Source of the DNA: an uncultured Planctomycetota bacterium
GTDB taxonomy: Bacteria; Planctomycetota; Phycisphaerae; UBA1845; Fen-1342
DNA: 64,000 bases
Assembly (NCBI GenBank): GCA_900696525.1
Contig: CAADGL010000010.1
Span: forward strand, 173,307 to 237,306
Direction: 5' to 3'
Position numbers and translations under genes: made by a program. Below the pieces are notes generated by a model. The model made no database searches and was not told the origin of the DNA. It saw only the letters and a list, made by a program, of their open reading frames with translations. The stretch's first letter is position 1. The number at the start of each line of letters is the position of its first letter. Positions 1-9,291 of this stretch are shown in pieces.

Positions 1-1788
1 GACCCGGCGGCCCTGGCCGGAACGATCTCCGACAACATCAACTCAAAGGTCATCTACGGCGCCGGTGCGCCGCTGCCGCTGACGCGCTACCTGCCCTGGG
101 TGCTGCCGGCAGGCGACTCCGGACAGAACGGCGCCGTCGTGGCGCGCGTCAACGGGGACATTCTCGGCGGCGTGACGACGTTCAGCAGCGCTGGAAACCC
201 GAACGTCGTCGCATACTTCGGCGCGCTCGACGAACTGGCCAACGACCCGAACTTCGGCTTCGTGAGCAACAACATCGTTATCCGCGAGACCGGAAACCGC
301 TCCAACACGCTCGGTGAGATCCTGCCGGACGGCGCGCTCGTCTATCGCGCCAACTTCAACGGCACCGTCCAGAACAACCTCGAGCTCGTCCTCGGCAACG
401 TCCTCGACCAGGTCGGCGTGCCCCCCAGTCAGAACCCCCTCAGCGGGCAGGAGCCCGAGACCGGAACCGAGCTCCTCGACGGAATCTGCACCAGCGGCGG
501 CCCGAACACCAACTGCCAGCTCAGCATCCCCGCCGCTATCCCCGCCGTCGGCGCGGGCGGCGGTGTCGGCGCCATCTGGCTCGCAAACACCAACTTCAAC
601 GCCAACGACGCAACTCCCGGCGTCGTCCCCAACGGCGTCAACGTCTGGTTCGTGAACGTTCCGGCGCCGGCCGACATCGGCGCGCCCGACTATAACTACA
701 CGCAGACGGGTGCGAACACCTTCGCCGCCGCCAACGGCGTAATCATCGCGGCCGGCAATGAGCGCCAGAGCTCACCCGTGCTGCGCCGCGTCTGCGGACA
801 CAACTACGTCATCTTCGGCATCGGCGACAGCAGCTTCCCCGTCGGCGGCACGGCCGGCGCGACCGGCGGCGGCTCGGGCGGCCGGCGCCCCCTGCTGCTG
901 TGCATCGACGCCTTCCAGGACGGCGACGGCTACGCCAACGCCGTCGCGCTGCTGCCGCCTGCGGGCTACATGTTCGTCGATCACCAGGCGAACGGCGGCG
1001 GCGCCGGCAACGATGCTTTCAATAACAAGAAGTTCGACATCAACTCCTGCGGCCAGCTCGCCGCGGTCGCCGAGACCGTCGATGTCGCTACCAACCAACG
1101 CACCGCCGCCGTGCTCCTCTATGACCCCGTCTTCGGTCCGGGCAACCGCATCGTCGGCTTCGCACCCAACCCGCAGCGCTTCCGCATTGCCGACGGCGGC
1201 CCCCTCGGCGACCCGGATGACATCATCGACGACGGCCTCGCCGGCGGCATCAACCTGATTCCGCCCATCGCGGGCGTCGGCATCAACGACGCCGGCAACC
1301 TCGCCTTCACCGCCAACTACCGCACCGACGCCGACCCGAACGTGATTCGCACCGCGGTCTATTTCTACGACCAGGCCGCCGACACGCTGCACCGCGTGAC
1401 GGTCGAGAACGAGATCGTCGGCGGCGGGCTGGAGCTCGGGCTGTTCTCGACGCGCGACTCCGACAGCTTCTCGGCCCCCGGTCTGGCCGACAACTCGAAC
1501 CTCATCGCCACCTGCTTCCGCGAAGGTCCCGATCCGTTCTTCGGCGGCTTCCGCGGCGTGCTCGTCGTCGATGTCGGGCTCGAGTTCACGCCGCAATCCT
1601 GCTGCGCGCCCTCCTGCCCGGGCGACGTGAACGGCGACGGCGTCGTCAACCAGTCCGACCTCGGCATCCTGCTGGCCAATTTCGGCCAGAACGTCCCGCC
1701 GGGAACGCTCGGCGACCTGAACGGAGACGGCGTGGTGGGCCAACCCGATCTCGGCATCCTGCTGGCGAACTTCGGCTGCGGCGAGTAA
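1..1788 (+). CDS. Exported protein with C-terminal dockerin-like repeats (5' partial)
   Basis: The reading frame is open from base 1 to the TAA at 1786, so the start and any signal peptide lie outside the window; about 595 codons are visible. The body is rich in Gly, Asn, Asp and Ala and holds no domain I can name. The last 60 residues carry two calcium-binding dockerin/EF-hand-like repeats, GDVNGDGVVNQSDLGILL and GDLNGDGVVGQPDLGILL, each with the D-x-N-x-D-G loop and followed by ANFG. A Cys-rich stretch (CCAPSCPGD) comes just before them. This C-terminal signature is frequent on large exported planctomycete proteins. Surface or periplasmic location is inferred; the function is unknown. Confidence 0.85.
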   Translation, partial: DPAALAGTISDNINSKVIYGAGAPLPLTRYLPWVLPAGDSGQNGAVVARVNGDILGGVTTFSSAGNPNVVAYFGALDELANDPNFGFVSNNIVIRETGNRSNTLGEILPDGALVYRANFNGTVQNNLELVLGNVLDQVGVPPSQNPLSGQEPETGTELLDGICTSGGPNTNCQLSIPAAIPAVGAGGGVGAIWLANTNFNANDATPGVVPNGVNVWFVNVPAPADIGAPDYNYTQTGANTFAAANGVIIAAGNERQSSPVLRRVCGHNYVIFGIGDSSFPVGGTAGATGGGSGGRRPLLLCIDAFQDGDGYANAVALLPPAGYMFVDHQANGGGAGNDAFNNKKFDINSCGQLAAVAETVDVATNQRTAAVLLYDPVFGPGNRIVGFAPNPQRFRIADGGPLGDPDDIIDDGLAGGINLIPPIAGVGINDAGNLAFTANYRTDADPNVIRTAVYFYDQAADTLHRVTVENEIVGGGLELGLFSTRDSDSFSAPGLADNSNLIATCFREGPDPFFGGFRGVLVVDVGLEFTPQSCCAPSCPGDVNGDGVVNQSDLGILLANFGQNVPPGTLGDLNGDGVVGQPDLGILLANFGCGE

Positions 1789-1896
1789 CGCTCGACGCTC
1801 TTCTGAATAGCCATGAGGGCGGCGGATCGCACGTGGGCGCTCCGCCGCCTTTCACATTGCCGCGACGGCCCGCTTGCGGTTCAATGGCGGTTGACG

Positions 1897-3240
1897 ATGC
1901 CGCGCGCCGCTTCTCCCACACCCGATCCTGCAAGGTTGCGACGCGCGGACCTGCTGCGCCTGCATCGCCAGCGCCTCGCGCACCTGCTCAACCTGCTGCG
2001 CCGCACCGGCGGCTTCTATGGCGAGCGCCTGGCCGGCGTGCCTGCCGCTCTGCTCCGGCCGCTGCCGGCCGCCGCGGCGCGCGCCGCCGACGCTTATGAG
2101 ATGTTCCTGGACGAGCTCGCGGGTGTTCCATTGACCACGCGCGCCGAGCTCGAAGCCGACCAGCGCGCCCACCCGCCCTACGGCACGAACCTCACCGAAC
2201 CGCTCGGGCGATACGTGCGCCTGCACCAGACGTCGGGCAGCGGCGGTGCGCCGCTCCGCTGGCTAGACACCGCCGAGAGCTGGGCCTGGTGGAAGCGTTG
2301 CTGGGCCCTCGTCTACCGCGCCGCCGGTCTCGCGCCGGCCGACCGGCTGTTCTTTCCATTCTCCTTCGGCCCGTTCATCGGCTTCTGGTCGGCGTTCGAG
2401 GCGGCGGCGGACCTGGGGAACGCGGTGCTGCCGGCGGGCGGAATGACGACGAATGCCCGCCTGCGCTACCTGCTCGACAATGGCGTCACCGTCGTCTGCT
2501 GCACACCGACCTATGCCCTGCACATGGCAGACGCGGCCCGCGAGCACGGTCAGAATCTCGTGGGCAGCCCCGTTCGGCTGCTGATCGTCGCGGGCGAGCC
2601 GGGCGGCGGCGTGCCAGCGACCCGCGCCCGGATCGAGTCCGCCTGGGGCGCGCGGCTCATCGACCACGCCGGCATGACCGAGATCGGCGCCTGGGGCTTC
2701 GAGCCCGTCGAGACGCCCGGCGTCATGCACGTCAACGAGGCGGAGTTCATCGCCGAGGTGATCGACCCGGCGACGCGGCGGCGCGTTCCCGATGGCGCGG
2801 TCGGCGAGCTGATTCTGACCAACCTGGGCCGGCTCGGAAGTCCACTGGTTCGGTATCGCACGGGCGACCTCGTGCGGCTCACGAGAAGCGGCGCTTCGGC
2901 GTGGGGCTGCTTCGCGCGCCTCGAGGGCGGCGTGCTCGGGCGCACCGACGACCTGCTGTTTGTGCGCGGAAACAACGTGTTTCCGTCCGCGATCGAGGGT
3001 ATTCTGCGCGAGTTCGAGTCCGTCGTGGAGTACCGGCTCGCGTTGCAGCCGAACGACGGGCTCAACGACCTGCTGATCGAGGTGGAGCTCCGCCCCGCGG
3101 CCGACGGCCCCGCCCTCGCCGAGCGCCTGACCGCCGCGGTGCGCGACCGCCTGAACTTCAGGCCGATTGTCAGCGTCGTGCCGCCGGGCGCCTTGCCCCG
3201 CTACGAGTTCAAGGCCCGGCGCATTCGAAAGGACGAGTGA
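1897..3240 (+). CDS. Phenylacetate-CoA ligase-like (PaaK family) adenylate-forming enzyme
   Basis: The protein (447 aa from the chosen ATG) looks like a PaaK-type AMP-binding ligase, which activates a carboxylic acid with ATP and transfers it to CoA. Visible motifs are the P-loop-like HQTSGSGGAPLRW, the LIVAGEPGGG strand, HAGMTEIGAWGFE around the acyl pocket, YRTGDLVRL with the ribose-binding Asp, and a C-terminal lid beginning GRTDDLLFVRGNNVFPS. An upstream ATG at 1813 would add 28 residues that do not look like the family, so I start at 1897 before MPRAASPTPDPARL. The substrate cannot be read from the sequence. No thioesterase or beta-oxidation genes lie nearby. The next gene begins 7 bases after the stop, so the two may be co-transcribed. 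Confidence 0.85.
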   Translation: MPRAASPTPDPARLRRADLLRLHRQRLAHLLNLLRRTGGFYGERLAGVPAALLRPLPAAAARAADAYEMFLDELAGVPLTTRAELEADQRAHPPYGTNLTEPLGRYVRLHQTSGSGGAPLRWLDTAESWAWWKRCWALVYRAAGLAPADRLFFPFSFGPFIGFWSAFEAAADLGNAVLPAGGMTTNARLRYLLDNGVTVVCCTPTYALHMADAAREHGQNLVGSPVRLLIVAGEPGGGVPATRARIESAWGARLIDHAGMTEIGAWGFEPVETPGVMHVNEAEFIAEVIDPATRRRVPDGAVGELILTNLGRLGSPLVRYRTGDLVRLTRSGASAWGCFARLEGGVLGRTDDLLFVRGNNVFPSAIEGILREFESVVEYRLALQPNDGLNDLLIEVELRPAADGPALAERLTAAVRDRLNFRPIVSVVPPGALPRYEFKARRIRKDE

Positions 3241-3247
3241 GGGTAAC

Positions 3248-5530
3248 ATGAACGCACGAACCCTGGCTGCTCTTGCCGCCGGCTGGCTCGCGGCGGCGTG
3301 GGCCGGCGCCGGCGAGTGGACGGCCTGGCGCGGGCCGCTCGACAGCGGCTATGCGCCGGTCAAGGGCGCCGTCCGAACCTGGGACGTGGACGGGAAGAAC
3401 GTTCTCTGGCGGCAGGACTTCGGCGGCCGCAGCACGCCGATCGTCCACAAGGGGCGCGTCTTCTTCAACGCCCCGACCGGCGAGGGCGCCAACCTCCGCG
3501 AATGCGTCGTCTGCCTCGACGCCGACACCGGCGAGCCTGTCTGGCGCAACGCGTTCAACGTCTTTCGCACCGACGTGGTCGAGAACCGCGTTGGCTGGCC
3601 CTCCGTCGTCGTCGATCCCGAGACCGGGTACGTCTACTGTCACGGCACCGGCGGCGAGCTGTTCTGCTGGGACCGCGACGGCAAGCTCATCTGGAAGCAC
3701 TCGCTCACCGAGGAGTTCGGCCGCGTCAGCGGCTACGGCGGCCGCATCATGAACCCGGTCGTCGATGAAGACTTGCTCATCATCAACTTCCTCGGCGCAA
3801 GCTGGGGCTCGCATGCGCGCGGCACGCACCGCTACTTCGCCCTCGACAAGCGCGACGGCCGCGTCGTCTGGTGCTTCGAGGTCCCCTCCCCGCCGCTTGA
3901 CACGACCTACGCCACGCCCGTCGTCGCGGTCGTCGGCGGCAAGCGGATGATGATCGCCCCGGCGGGCGACGGCTGGACATACGGCGTGCTCGTTCGCACC
4001 GGGCAGATGGTCTGGAAGCACCACACGACGCGCCGCGCGCTGAACGTCTCGCCCGTCGTGCAGGGCGACCACGTCTACATCTGCCAGAGCGAGGAGAACC
4101 TCAACACGACGGAGATGGGCTCGGTCGTCTGCCTCAATGGGGCGCTCGCGGGCGACATCACTGCAACCGGCGAGGTCTGGCGGCGCGACGGCCTCGAAGT
4201 CGGCTACAGCACGCCCGCGCTCGCCAACGGCCGCCTCTACGCCGTCGACAACAGCGCCAACCTCTTCGCACTCGATGCGCTCACCGGCGAGACGCGCTGG
4301 CGCTACAGCGCCGGACGCGTCGGGAAGGGCTCGCCCGTCGTCACGGCCGACGGCGTCATCTACATCGGCGAGCAGAACGGCATCTTCAGCATCCTGCGCG
4401 ACGCGGGCAACGCCTGTGAGCCGCTGTGCGTCTACCAGTTCCCGCGCAACGCCCTCGGCGTCGACGAGATCTTCGGCTCACCCGCCGTCGTCGACGGCCG
4501 CGTCTACTTCCTGACGCGCTACAGCACGTTCTGCCTTGCGGATCCCGCGGCGAAGGCGCAGAGCCTGCCTCTCCCGCCGCCGCAGCCCGAGACGCCGGAC
4601 CCCGACGCGCGCATCGCCGGCTTCCTCGTTGTGCCGGCGGAAATCACGCTCTCACCCGGCGAGAAAGCGCGCTTCGAGCTGCGCCCCTTCGACACCGCCG
4701 GGCGTTTCGTGACGAAGGCGTTTCAGAGCCCGGAGGCGACCTGGACCGTCGCCGGCCCGAAGGGCCGCATCGAGGGCGACACGTTCATCGCCGCCGCCGA
4801 TCGCTCGTACTCCGCCGGCCTCATCAAGGTCAAGTGGATCGGCGACGCCGAGGTCTCCGCCCGCGTGCGGGTCATGCCCCCCCTGCCGATCGAGGAGACG
4901 TTCGACGCCCTGCCGCCGGCTACGGTGCCGCCGGGGTGGAACGGCGTGGGAGGCGGGCCGGCAAAGAAGCTGGAAGTGGTCGACCTGGACGGCCAGCGCG
5001 TGCTGCGCAAGAACACGGGCAAGGAGCGGCCCAGCCCGCCTTTCATGCGGCTCTTCGCCGACTGCACGCCGGTGGTCGCCGGCGGCATGACCGTGCAATG
5101 CGACATGATGAGCGAGCTGCGCGAGACCGGCCGGCGCAGCTTTCAGCCGGACATGGGGCTGAGCAACACGCGCTACGAGCTGATCCTCGCCGGCGCTGAC
5201 AAAAAGCGCAGCCAGACGAACAAGCTGCGGATCGAGACCTGGGGCTCGATTCCGCGGCTGCGGCACGAAATCGACTTCAACTGGGATCCGCAGGTGTGGT
5301 ACACGGTGAAGTTCGAGGTGCGGCCGGAGGACCCGCGGGCCACGGCCCGCGCGAAGGTCTGGCGCCGCGGCGACCCCGAGCCCGAAAAATGGACCATCGA
5401 ACTGGCCGACCCGATCCCCAACCGCGAGGGCACGGCGGCGCTGTACGCCTATTCGACGGGCACGACCGAAAGCAGCGATGGACCCGCGACGTACTTCGAC
5501 AACCTGAAGGTGCACCGCCATGAAGACTAG
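3248..5530 (+). CDS. Secreted PQQ-like beta-propeller protein with C-terminal jelly-roll-like region
   Basis: This 760-aa protein starts at the ATG at 3248; a longer reading from 3167 only covers the end of the previous gene. An N-terminal signal peptide is clear (ARTLAALAAGWLAAAWAGAG). Repeated blades follow, such as LDADTGEPVWRNAFN, LDKRDGRVVWCFEV and LDALTGETRWRYSAG, the D-x-x-T-G-x-x-x-W pattern of PQQ-like propellers. After about residue 450 an Ig-like stretch and a LamG/DUF1080-like beta-sandwich end in YFDNLKVHR. Propellers of this type in planctomycetes often lack the PQQ site, so enzyme activity is not implied. The last 11 bases overlap the next gene, which carries the same propeller; they look like a duplicated pair translated together. 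Periplasmic or outer-surface location is inferred. Confidence 0.85.
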   Translation: MNARTLAALAAGWLAAAWAGAGEWTAWRGPLDSGYAPVKGAVRTWDVDGKNVLWRQDFGGRSTPIVHKGRVFFNAPTGEGANLRECVVCLDADTGEPVWRNAFNVFRTDVVENRVGWPSVVVDPETGYVYCHGTGGELFCWDRDGKLIWKHSLTEEFGRVSGYGGRIMNPVVDEDLLIINFLGASWGSHARGTHRYFALDKRDGRVVWCFEVPSPPLDTTYATPVVAVVGGKRMMIAPAGDGWTYGVLVRTGQMVWKHHTTRRALNVSPVVQGDHVYICQSEENLNTTEMGSVVCLNGALAGDITATGEVWRRDGLEVGYSTPALANGRLYAVDNSANLFALDALTGETRWRYSAGRVGKGSPVVTADGVIYIGEQNGIFSILRDAGNACEPLCVYQFPRNALGVDEIFGSPAVVDGRVYFLTRYSTFCLADPAAKAQSLPLPPPQPETPDPDARIAGFLVVPAEITLSPGEKARFELRPFDTAGRFVTKAFQSPEATWTVAGPKGRIEGDTFIAAADRSYSAGLIKVKWIGDAEVSARVRVMPPLPIEETFDALPPATVPPGWNGVGGGPAKKLEVVDLDGQRVLRKNTGKERPSPPFMRLFADCTPVVAGGMTVQCDMMSELRETGRRSFQPDMGLSNTRYELILAGADKKRSQTNKLRIETWGSIPRLRHEIDFNWDPQVWYTVKFEVRPEDPRATARAKVWRRGDPEPEKWTIELADPIPNREGTAALYAYSTGTTESSDGPATYFDNLKVHRHED

Positions 5531-7058
5531 AAGCCATACCGAAGTCCCGGCGCCGCGGCCCGTGCGGGCCGCGTTCGCGTTGATGCTTTGTCAGCTTGTA
5601 ACTCTCGCATCCCTGCCCTCCTACGCCGACTCACCCGGGCCCAAGAAGGGCGACTGGCCGATGTGGGGCGGCTCGCCGGACCGCAACATGGTGTCCGACG
5701 AGACGGGAATCCCAGCCGAGTGGAACCTCAAGACCGGCAAGAACATCAAGTGGGCCGCCCCGCTCGGTTCGCAGACCTACGGCAACCCGGTCGTCGCCCG
5801 CGGCAAGGTCTTCGTCGGCACCAACAACGCCGGCGAGCTGCGCAAAGGCATCAGCGGCGACAAGGGCGTGATGGCCTGCTTCGACGAGAAGACCGGGAAG
5901 TTCCTGTGGCAGGCCACGCACGACAAGCTCGCCGCCGGCCGGGTCAACGACTGGCCCGAGCAGGGCATTTGCTCGTCGCCGGCCGTCGAGGGCGACCGTC
6001 TCTACTACGTCAGCAACCGCTGCGAGCTGGTCTGCGCCGACACCGAGGGCTTCCACGACGGCGAGAACGACGGCCCGTTCACCGGCGAGCAATACAAGGA
6101 CAAGCACGACGCCGACTTCGTCTGGAAGCTCGACATGATCGAGGAGCTCGGCGTCTTCCCGCACAACCTGGCCACGTCGTCGCCGGTGATCGGCGGGGAC
6201 CTGGTCTTCGTCATGACGAGCAACGGCGTTGACGAGGGCCACCTCAACCTGCCCGTGCCCGACGCGCCGTCCTTCATCGCCGTCAACAAGAAAACCGGCG
6301 CCGTCGTCTGGGAGAGCAACCTGCCCGGCGCCAACGTCCTGCACGGGCAGTGGTCGTCGCCGTCGTACGGCAGGATCGGCGACACCATGCAGGTTGTCTT
6401 CGCCGCCGGCGACGGCTACGCGTACGGCCTGAAGCCCGAGACGGGCGAGCTGCTCTGGAAGTACAACTGCAATCCGCCCGACGCCAGGTACGTGCTGGGC
6501 GGGCGCGGCACCAAGAGCTACATCATCTGCACCCCCGTCATCTGGGACAACAAGGTCTTCGTCTGCGTCGGGCAGGACCCGGAGCACGGCGAGGGCCCGG
6601 GCCACCTGCACGCGATCGACGCCACGAAGCGGGGCGACATCACGCAGAGCGGCCGGGTGTGGCACGTCGGCGACAAGGACTTCAACCGCAGCCTGTCCAC
6701 CTGCGCGATCAAGGACGACCTGCTCTACATCTCCGACCTGAGCGGCTTTCTGTACTGCCTCGACGCAAAGACGGGCAAGCGTCACTGGCGCTACGACACC
6801 ATGGCCGCCATCTGGGGCTCGCCCTACGTCGTGGACGGAAAGGTCATGCTCGGCGACGAGGACGGCGAGATCATCATCCTCAAGCACGACAAGGAAATGA
6901 AGAAGCTCGCCGAGATCGACATGCACAACGCGGTCTACACCACGCCCGTCGCCGCCAACGGCGTGCTGTTCATCACCAACCGCCGCATGCTCTTCGCCAT
7001 ACAGCAGGGCGCGGAGCTGAAGGGCGGCGTGTCGCAGCAGGCCGAGCGCGCGGAGTAG
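5520..7058 (+). CDS. Secreted PQQ-like beta-propeller repeat protein
   Basis: A 512-aa protein that starts inside the end of the preceding gene (11-base overlap, different frame). The N terminus has a basic stretch, then the hydrophobic FALMLCQLVTLASLPSYADS, a signal peptide. The rest is a PQQ-like propeller with blades such as FDEKTGKFLWQATHD, VNKKTGAVVWESNLP, LKPETGELLWKYNCN and LDAKTGKRHWRYDTM. The opening DWPMWGGSPDRNMVSDETG is the usual start of this planctomycete family. No catalytic domain is seen. It probably forms a functional pair with its neighbour, but ligand and role are unknown. The stop is followed by 21 bases before moaC. Confidence 0.87.
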   Translation: MKTRSHTEVPAPRPVRAAFALMLCQLVTLASLPSYADSPGPKKGDWPMWGGSPDRNMVSDETGIPAEWNLKTGKNIKWAAPLGSQTYGNPVVARGKVFVGTNNAGELRKGISGDKGVMACFDEKTGKFLWQATHDKLAAGRVNDWPEQGICSSPAVEGDRLYYVSNRCELVCADTEGFHDGENDGPFTGEQYKDKHDADFVWKLDMIEELGVFPHNLATSSPVIGGDLVFVMTSNGVDEGHLNLPVPDAPSFIAVNKKTGAVVWESNLPGANVLHGQWSSPSYGRIGDTMQVVFAAGDGYAYGLKPETGELLWKYNCNPPDARYVLGGRGTKSYIICTPVIWDNKVFVCVGQDPEHGEGPGHLHAIDATKRGDITQSGRVWHVGDKDFNRSLSTCAIKDDLLYISDLSGFLYCLDAKTGKRHWRYDTMAAIWGSPYVVDGKVMLGDEDGEIIILKHDKEMKKLAEIDMHNAVYTTPVAANGVLFITNRRMLFAIQQGAELKGGVSQQAERAE

Positions 7059-7079
7059 GCCGGGAGAAGCGAGAGAACC

Positions 7080-7565
7080 GTGGACAACCGCCGGCTGACG
7101 CACGTGGACGAGTCCGGGCGCCCGCGCATGGTCGACGTCTCGGCCAAAGCGCCGGCGCCGCGCCGCGCCGTCGCGTCCGCCGTCGTGCGCATCGGGCGCG
7201 AGGCGTTCGCGCTGCTCGTCGGCGCCGGCCTGAAGAAGGGCGATGCGCTCACGACGGCGCAGCTCGCCGGCATCGTCGCGGCCAAGCGCACCGGCGAGCT
7301 CATCCCGCTCTGCCACGGCCTGTCGCCGGAGTTCGTCGACGTCCGCTGCACGCCGGTCGCGCCCGACGGCGTGCGCATCGAGGCGGAGGCCCGCGTCGTC
7401 GGCAAGACCGGCGTCGAGCTCGAGGCGCTCACCGCTGCCAGCATCGCCGCCCTGACGATCTACGACATGTGCAAGGCCGTGTCCAAGGACATCGTCATTG
7501 GCCCGATCCAGCTCGAGGAGAAGACCGGCGGGCGCTCTGGAGACTGGCGCCGCGCGCAGGAGTGA
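7080..7565 (+). CDS. moaC: Cyclic pyranopterin monophosphate synthase
   Basis: MoaC makes cyclic pyranopterin monophosphate from the 3',8-cyclo-GTP formed by MoaA, the second half of the first step of molybdenum cofactor synthesis, in the cytoplasm. The 161-aa length matches the usual family size. Diagnostic stretches are KKGDALTTAQLAGIVAAKRT, ELIPLCHGL, KTGVELEALTAASIAALTIY and YDMCKAVSKDI, which holds the active-site Asp and Lys. I start at the GTG at 7080 because it gives the standard N terminus (TxxDESGRPRMVDVSAK); purine-rich GGGAGAAGCGAGAG lies upstream. It stands alone, with no other moa or moe gene in the window, and converges on a gene for a molybdoenzyme-type electron-transfer subunit with only 4 bases between stops. 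Confidence 0.96.
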   Translation: MDNRRLTHVDESGRPRMVDVSAKAPAPRRAVASAVVRIGREAFALLVGAGLKKGDALTTAQLAGIVAAKRTGELIPLCHGLSPEFVDVRCTPVAPDGVRIEAEARVVGKTGVELEALTAASIAALTIYDMCKAVSKDIVIGPIQLEEKTGGRSGDWRRAQE

Positions 7566-7569
7566 TCGC

Positions 7570-9075
7570 TCAGCTCAGCGGCACCTGCTGCGGCGCCTGC
7601 ACCAGGACGTGGTTGCGCACGGCCACGCCGACGAGCATCATCAGTGACGCGCCGGCCGGCCACAGGCCGGTGGCCAGCACGGTCGCCGGCAGAGCCGTCC
7701 CGATCAGGATCACGCCGAGCCAGAACATCGGCGCCAGCGTGCCGCGCAGGATCAGCCGTGCCGCCCGCTCCGCGTTCTGCGTCTGGTGCGCCGGCAGAAA
7801 CTCCGCCGCCAGCAGCAGCACGTTCGCGCCCAGCCCCAGCGCCAGCGCGAGGCGCGCCTCGCTTGCCGTCAGTCCGCCGCCCATGCCCGCCGCGCCGAGC
7901 AGCGTCGCCGCGGCGGCCCCCGCCACCAGCGCATCGACGAGCATCGCCGGCGCCAGCAGCGGGTTCTGCCAGTAATCGCGGCCCTTGGCCTGCGCGAACA
8001 GCATCGCCGTGTACACCGCCACGGCGGCCCCAAGCAGGTTCAGCACCCAGCCGCAGGCCACCTGCACAGCCCCTGGCGCACCGAGCCCCGACACCAGCGC
8101 ACACACCGGCAAGAGCACGCCCCAGCCGGTTATCAGGTACGCCCCGCGCACGAGCCAGCTCTTCCACTGCGGCCGCAGCAGCACGTACAGGAACCGGCGC
8201 GGCTGCTTGAGGTCCCAAACCAGCAGCGCTCCCGTCGCCGCCAGGAAAAGCAGCGAAACGGCGGCGGCCGGCACCGGCAGAAACTCGCCGCGGCGCCCCA
8301 GCAGGTACAGGATGAACGGTACCATCGCCAGACCAGTCGCCACCGCCTTGGTGGTCACGTACGCCGACACGCGCCAATCCCAAGGCGCCGGCTTGCGGCT
8401 CGCGTCGTAGACGCGGCGGGCCCGCGCCCCCTCTTCCTCCTCGGCGGCGCGCAGCGCCGCGGGCGTCACGCCCCGGTCTGCGCTCCAGAGATAGTCGTGG
8501 ACGGGCGGCGCGGCGGCCGGATCGAGCGCCGCCGTCTCTCCGCCGACATAGAAGAGCTTGGGCCGCGTGCCTTTCTCGGGCTTGGGGTATTGCACGCGTT
8601 GCGTGCGGTCGAGCTGCGCGATGCGGCTGTCCGGATCGTCGAGATCGCCCGAGACAATCGCCTCGACCGGGCAGACGACGACGCATGCGGGTTCCATGCC
8701 GGTCTCGACGCGGTGCGCGCAGTAGTTGCACTTGGCCGCGGTCAGCGTCGCCGGATCGAGGTAGATCGCGTCGTAGGGGCAGGCCTGCATGCAGGCCTTG
8801 CAGCCGATGCAGCGCTGCGAGTCGAAGTCGACGATGCCATCGGGCCGCCGGAACAGCGACGTCACCGGGCAGATCTCCACGCAGGGGGCGTCTTCGCAGT
8901 GGTTGCAGCGCTGCACGCTGAAGCTGCGGCGCGTGTGCGGGAACTCGCCCTTCTCGATGTACTTCACCCAGGTGCGGTTCACGCCGATCGCCACGTCGTG
9001 CTCGCTCTTGCACGCGACGGTGCAGGCGTGACACCCGATGCAGGCGCGGTTGTCGATGGCAAAGCCCAGGCGCAT
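7570..9075 (-). CDS. Fused [4Fe-4S] ferredoxin-like / NrfD-type membrane subunit (DmsB-DmsC-like)
   Basis: A 501-aa fusion of the two electron-transfer parts of a complex iron-sulfur molybdoenzyme. Residues 1-190 hold four cysteine clusters: CIGCHACTVAC, CNHCEDAPCVEIC, CIGCKACMQAC and CNYCAHRVETGMEPACVVVC, enough for four [4Fe-4S] centres. From about residue 240 there are eight hydrophobic segments of NrfD/PsrC type, ending in RNHVLVQAPQQVPL, which should exchange electrons with the quinone pool. I start at the ATG at 9075 (MRLGFAIDNRACIG); the 50 upstream codons do not match the family. No molybdopterin catalytic subunit is encoded next to it, so the partner must be elsewhere or this acts as a generic quinone/ferredoxin module. 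The adjacent moaC fits a molybdoenzyme link. Confidence 0.9.
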   Translation of the reverse strand: MRLGFAIDNRACIGCHACTVACKSEHDVAIGVNRTWVKYIEKGEFPHTRRSFSVQRCNHCEDAPCVEICPVTSLFRRPDGIVDFDSQRCIGCKACMQACPYDAIYLDPATLTAAKCNYCAHRVETGMEPACVVVCPVEAIVSGDLDDPDSRIAQLDRTQRVQYPKPEKGTRPKLFYVGGETAALDPAAAPPVHDYLWSADRGVTPAALRAAEEEEGARARRVYDASRKPAPWDWRVSAYVTTKAVATGLAMVPFILYLLGRRGEFLPVPAAAVSLLFLAATGALLVWDLKQPRRFLYVLLRPQWKSWLVRGAYLITGWGVLLPVCALVSGLGAPGAVQVACGWVLNLLGAAVAVYTAMLFAQAKGRDYWQNPLLAPAMLVDALVAGAAAATLLGAAGMGGGLTASEARLALALGLGANVLLLAAEFLPAHQTQNAERAARLILRGTLAPMFWLGVILIGTALPATVLATGLWPAGASLMMLVGVAVRNHVLVQAPQQVPLS

Positions 9076-9262
9076 CGCGGCAGGATAGCCGCCGTGCCGC
9101 TTCCGCGCCCAGCCGCGGCGGCAGCGGCCAACCGGGAGCCCCGCGCCGCGCCGAACCACCCTTGACAGCCGCGCCGGCGTCGAAACAATCTGACCGGATG
9201 CGGGGCGGGACGGCGTCCATACCAACCCCGCGGCGGCCAGCAGCCCCCCGGGCTTCTGCGAC

Positions 9263-9282
9263 GTAACTCCAGTTACAGGAGG
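9263..9282 (+). promoter_or_regulatory. Palindrome and ribosome-binding site before the ABC ATPase gene
   Basis: GTAACT (9263-9268) and AGTTAC (9271-9276) form a perfect 6-bp dyad with a 2-base centre. AGGAGG (9277-9282) follows directly, 9 bases before the GTG at 9292. This strong Shine-Dalgarno decides the start: the ATG at 9283 would have no spacing at all. The same dyad occurs at 63317-63330. The rest of the 216-base divergent gap 9076-9291 shows no clear promoter to my eye. Confidence 0.6.
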
Positions 9283-9291
9283 ATGTTACGC

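Noticed and set aside
9283..9291. ATG at 9283 as start of the ABC ATPase gene
   Set aside because: AGGAGG abuts it with no spacing, whereas the GTG at 9292 has 9 bases.
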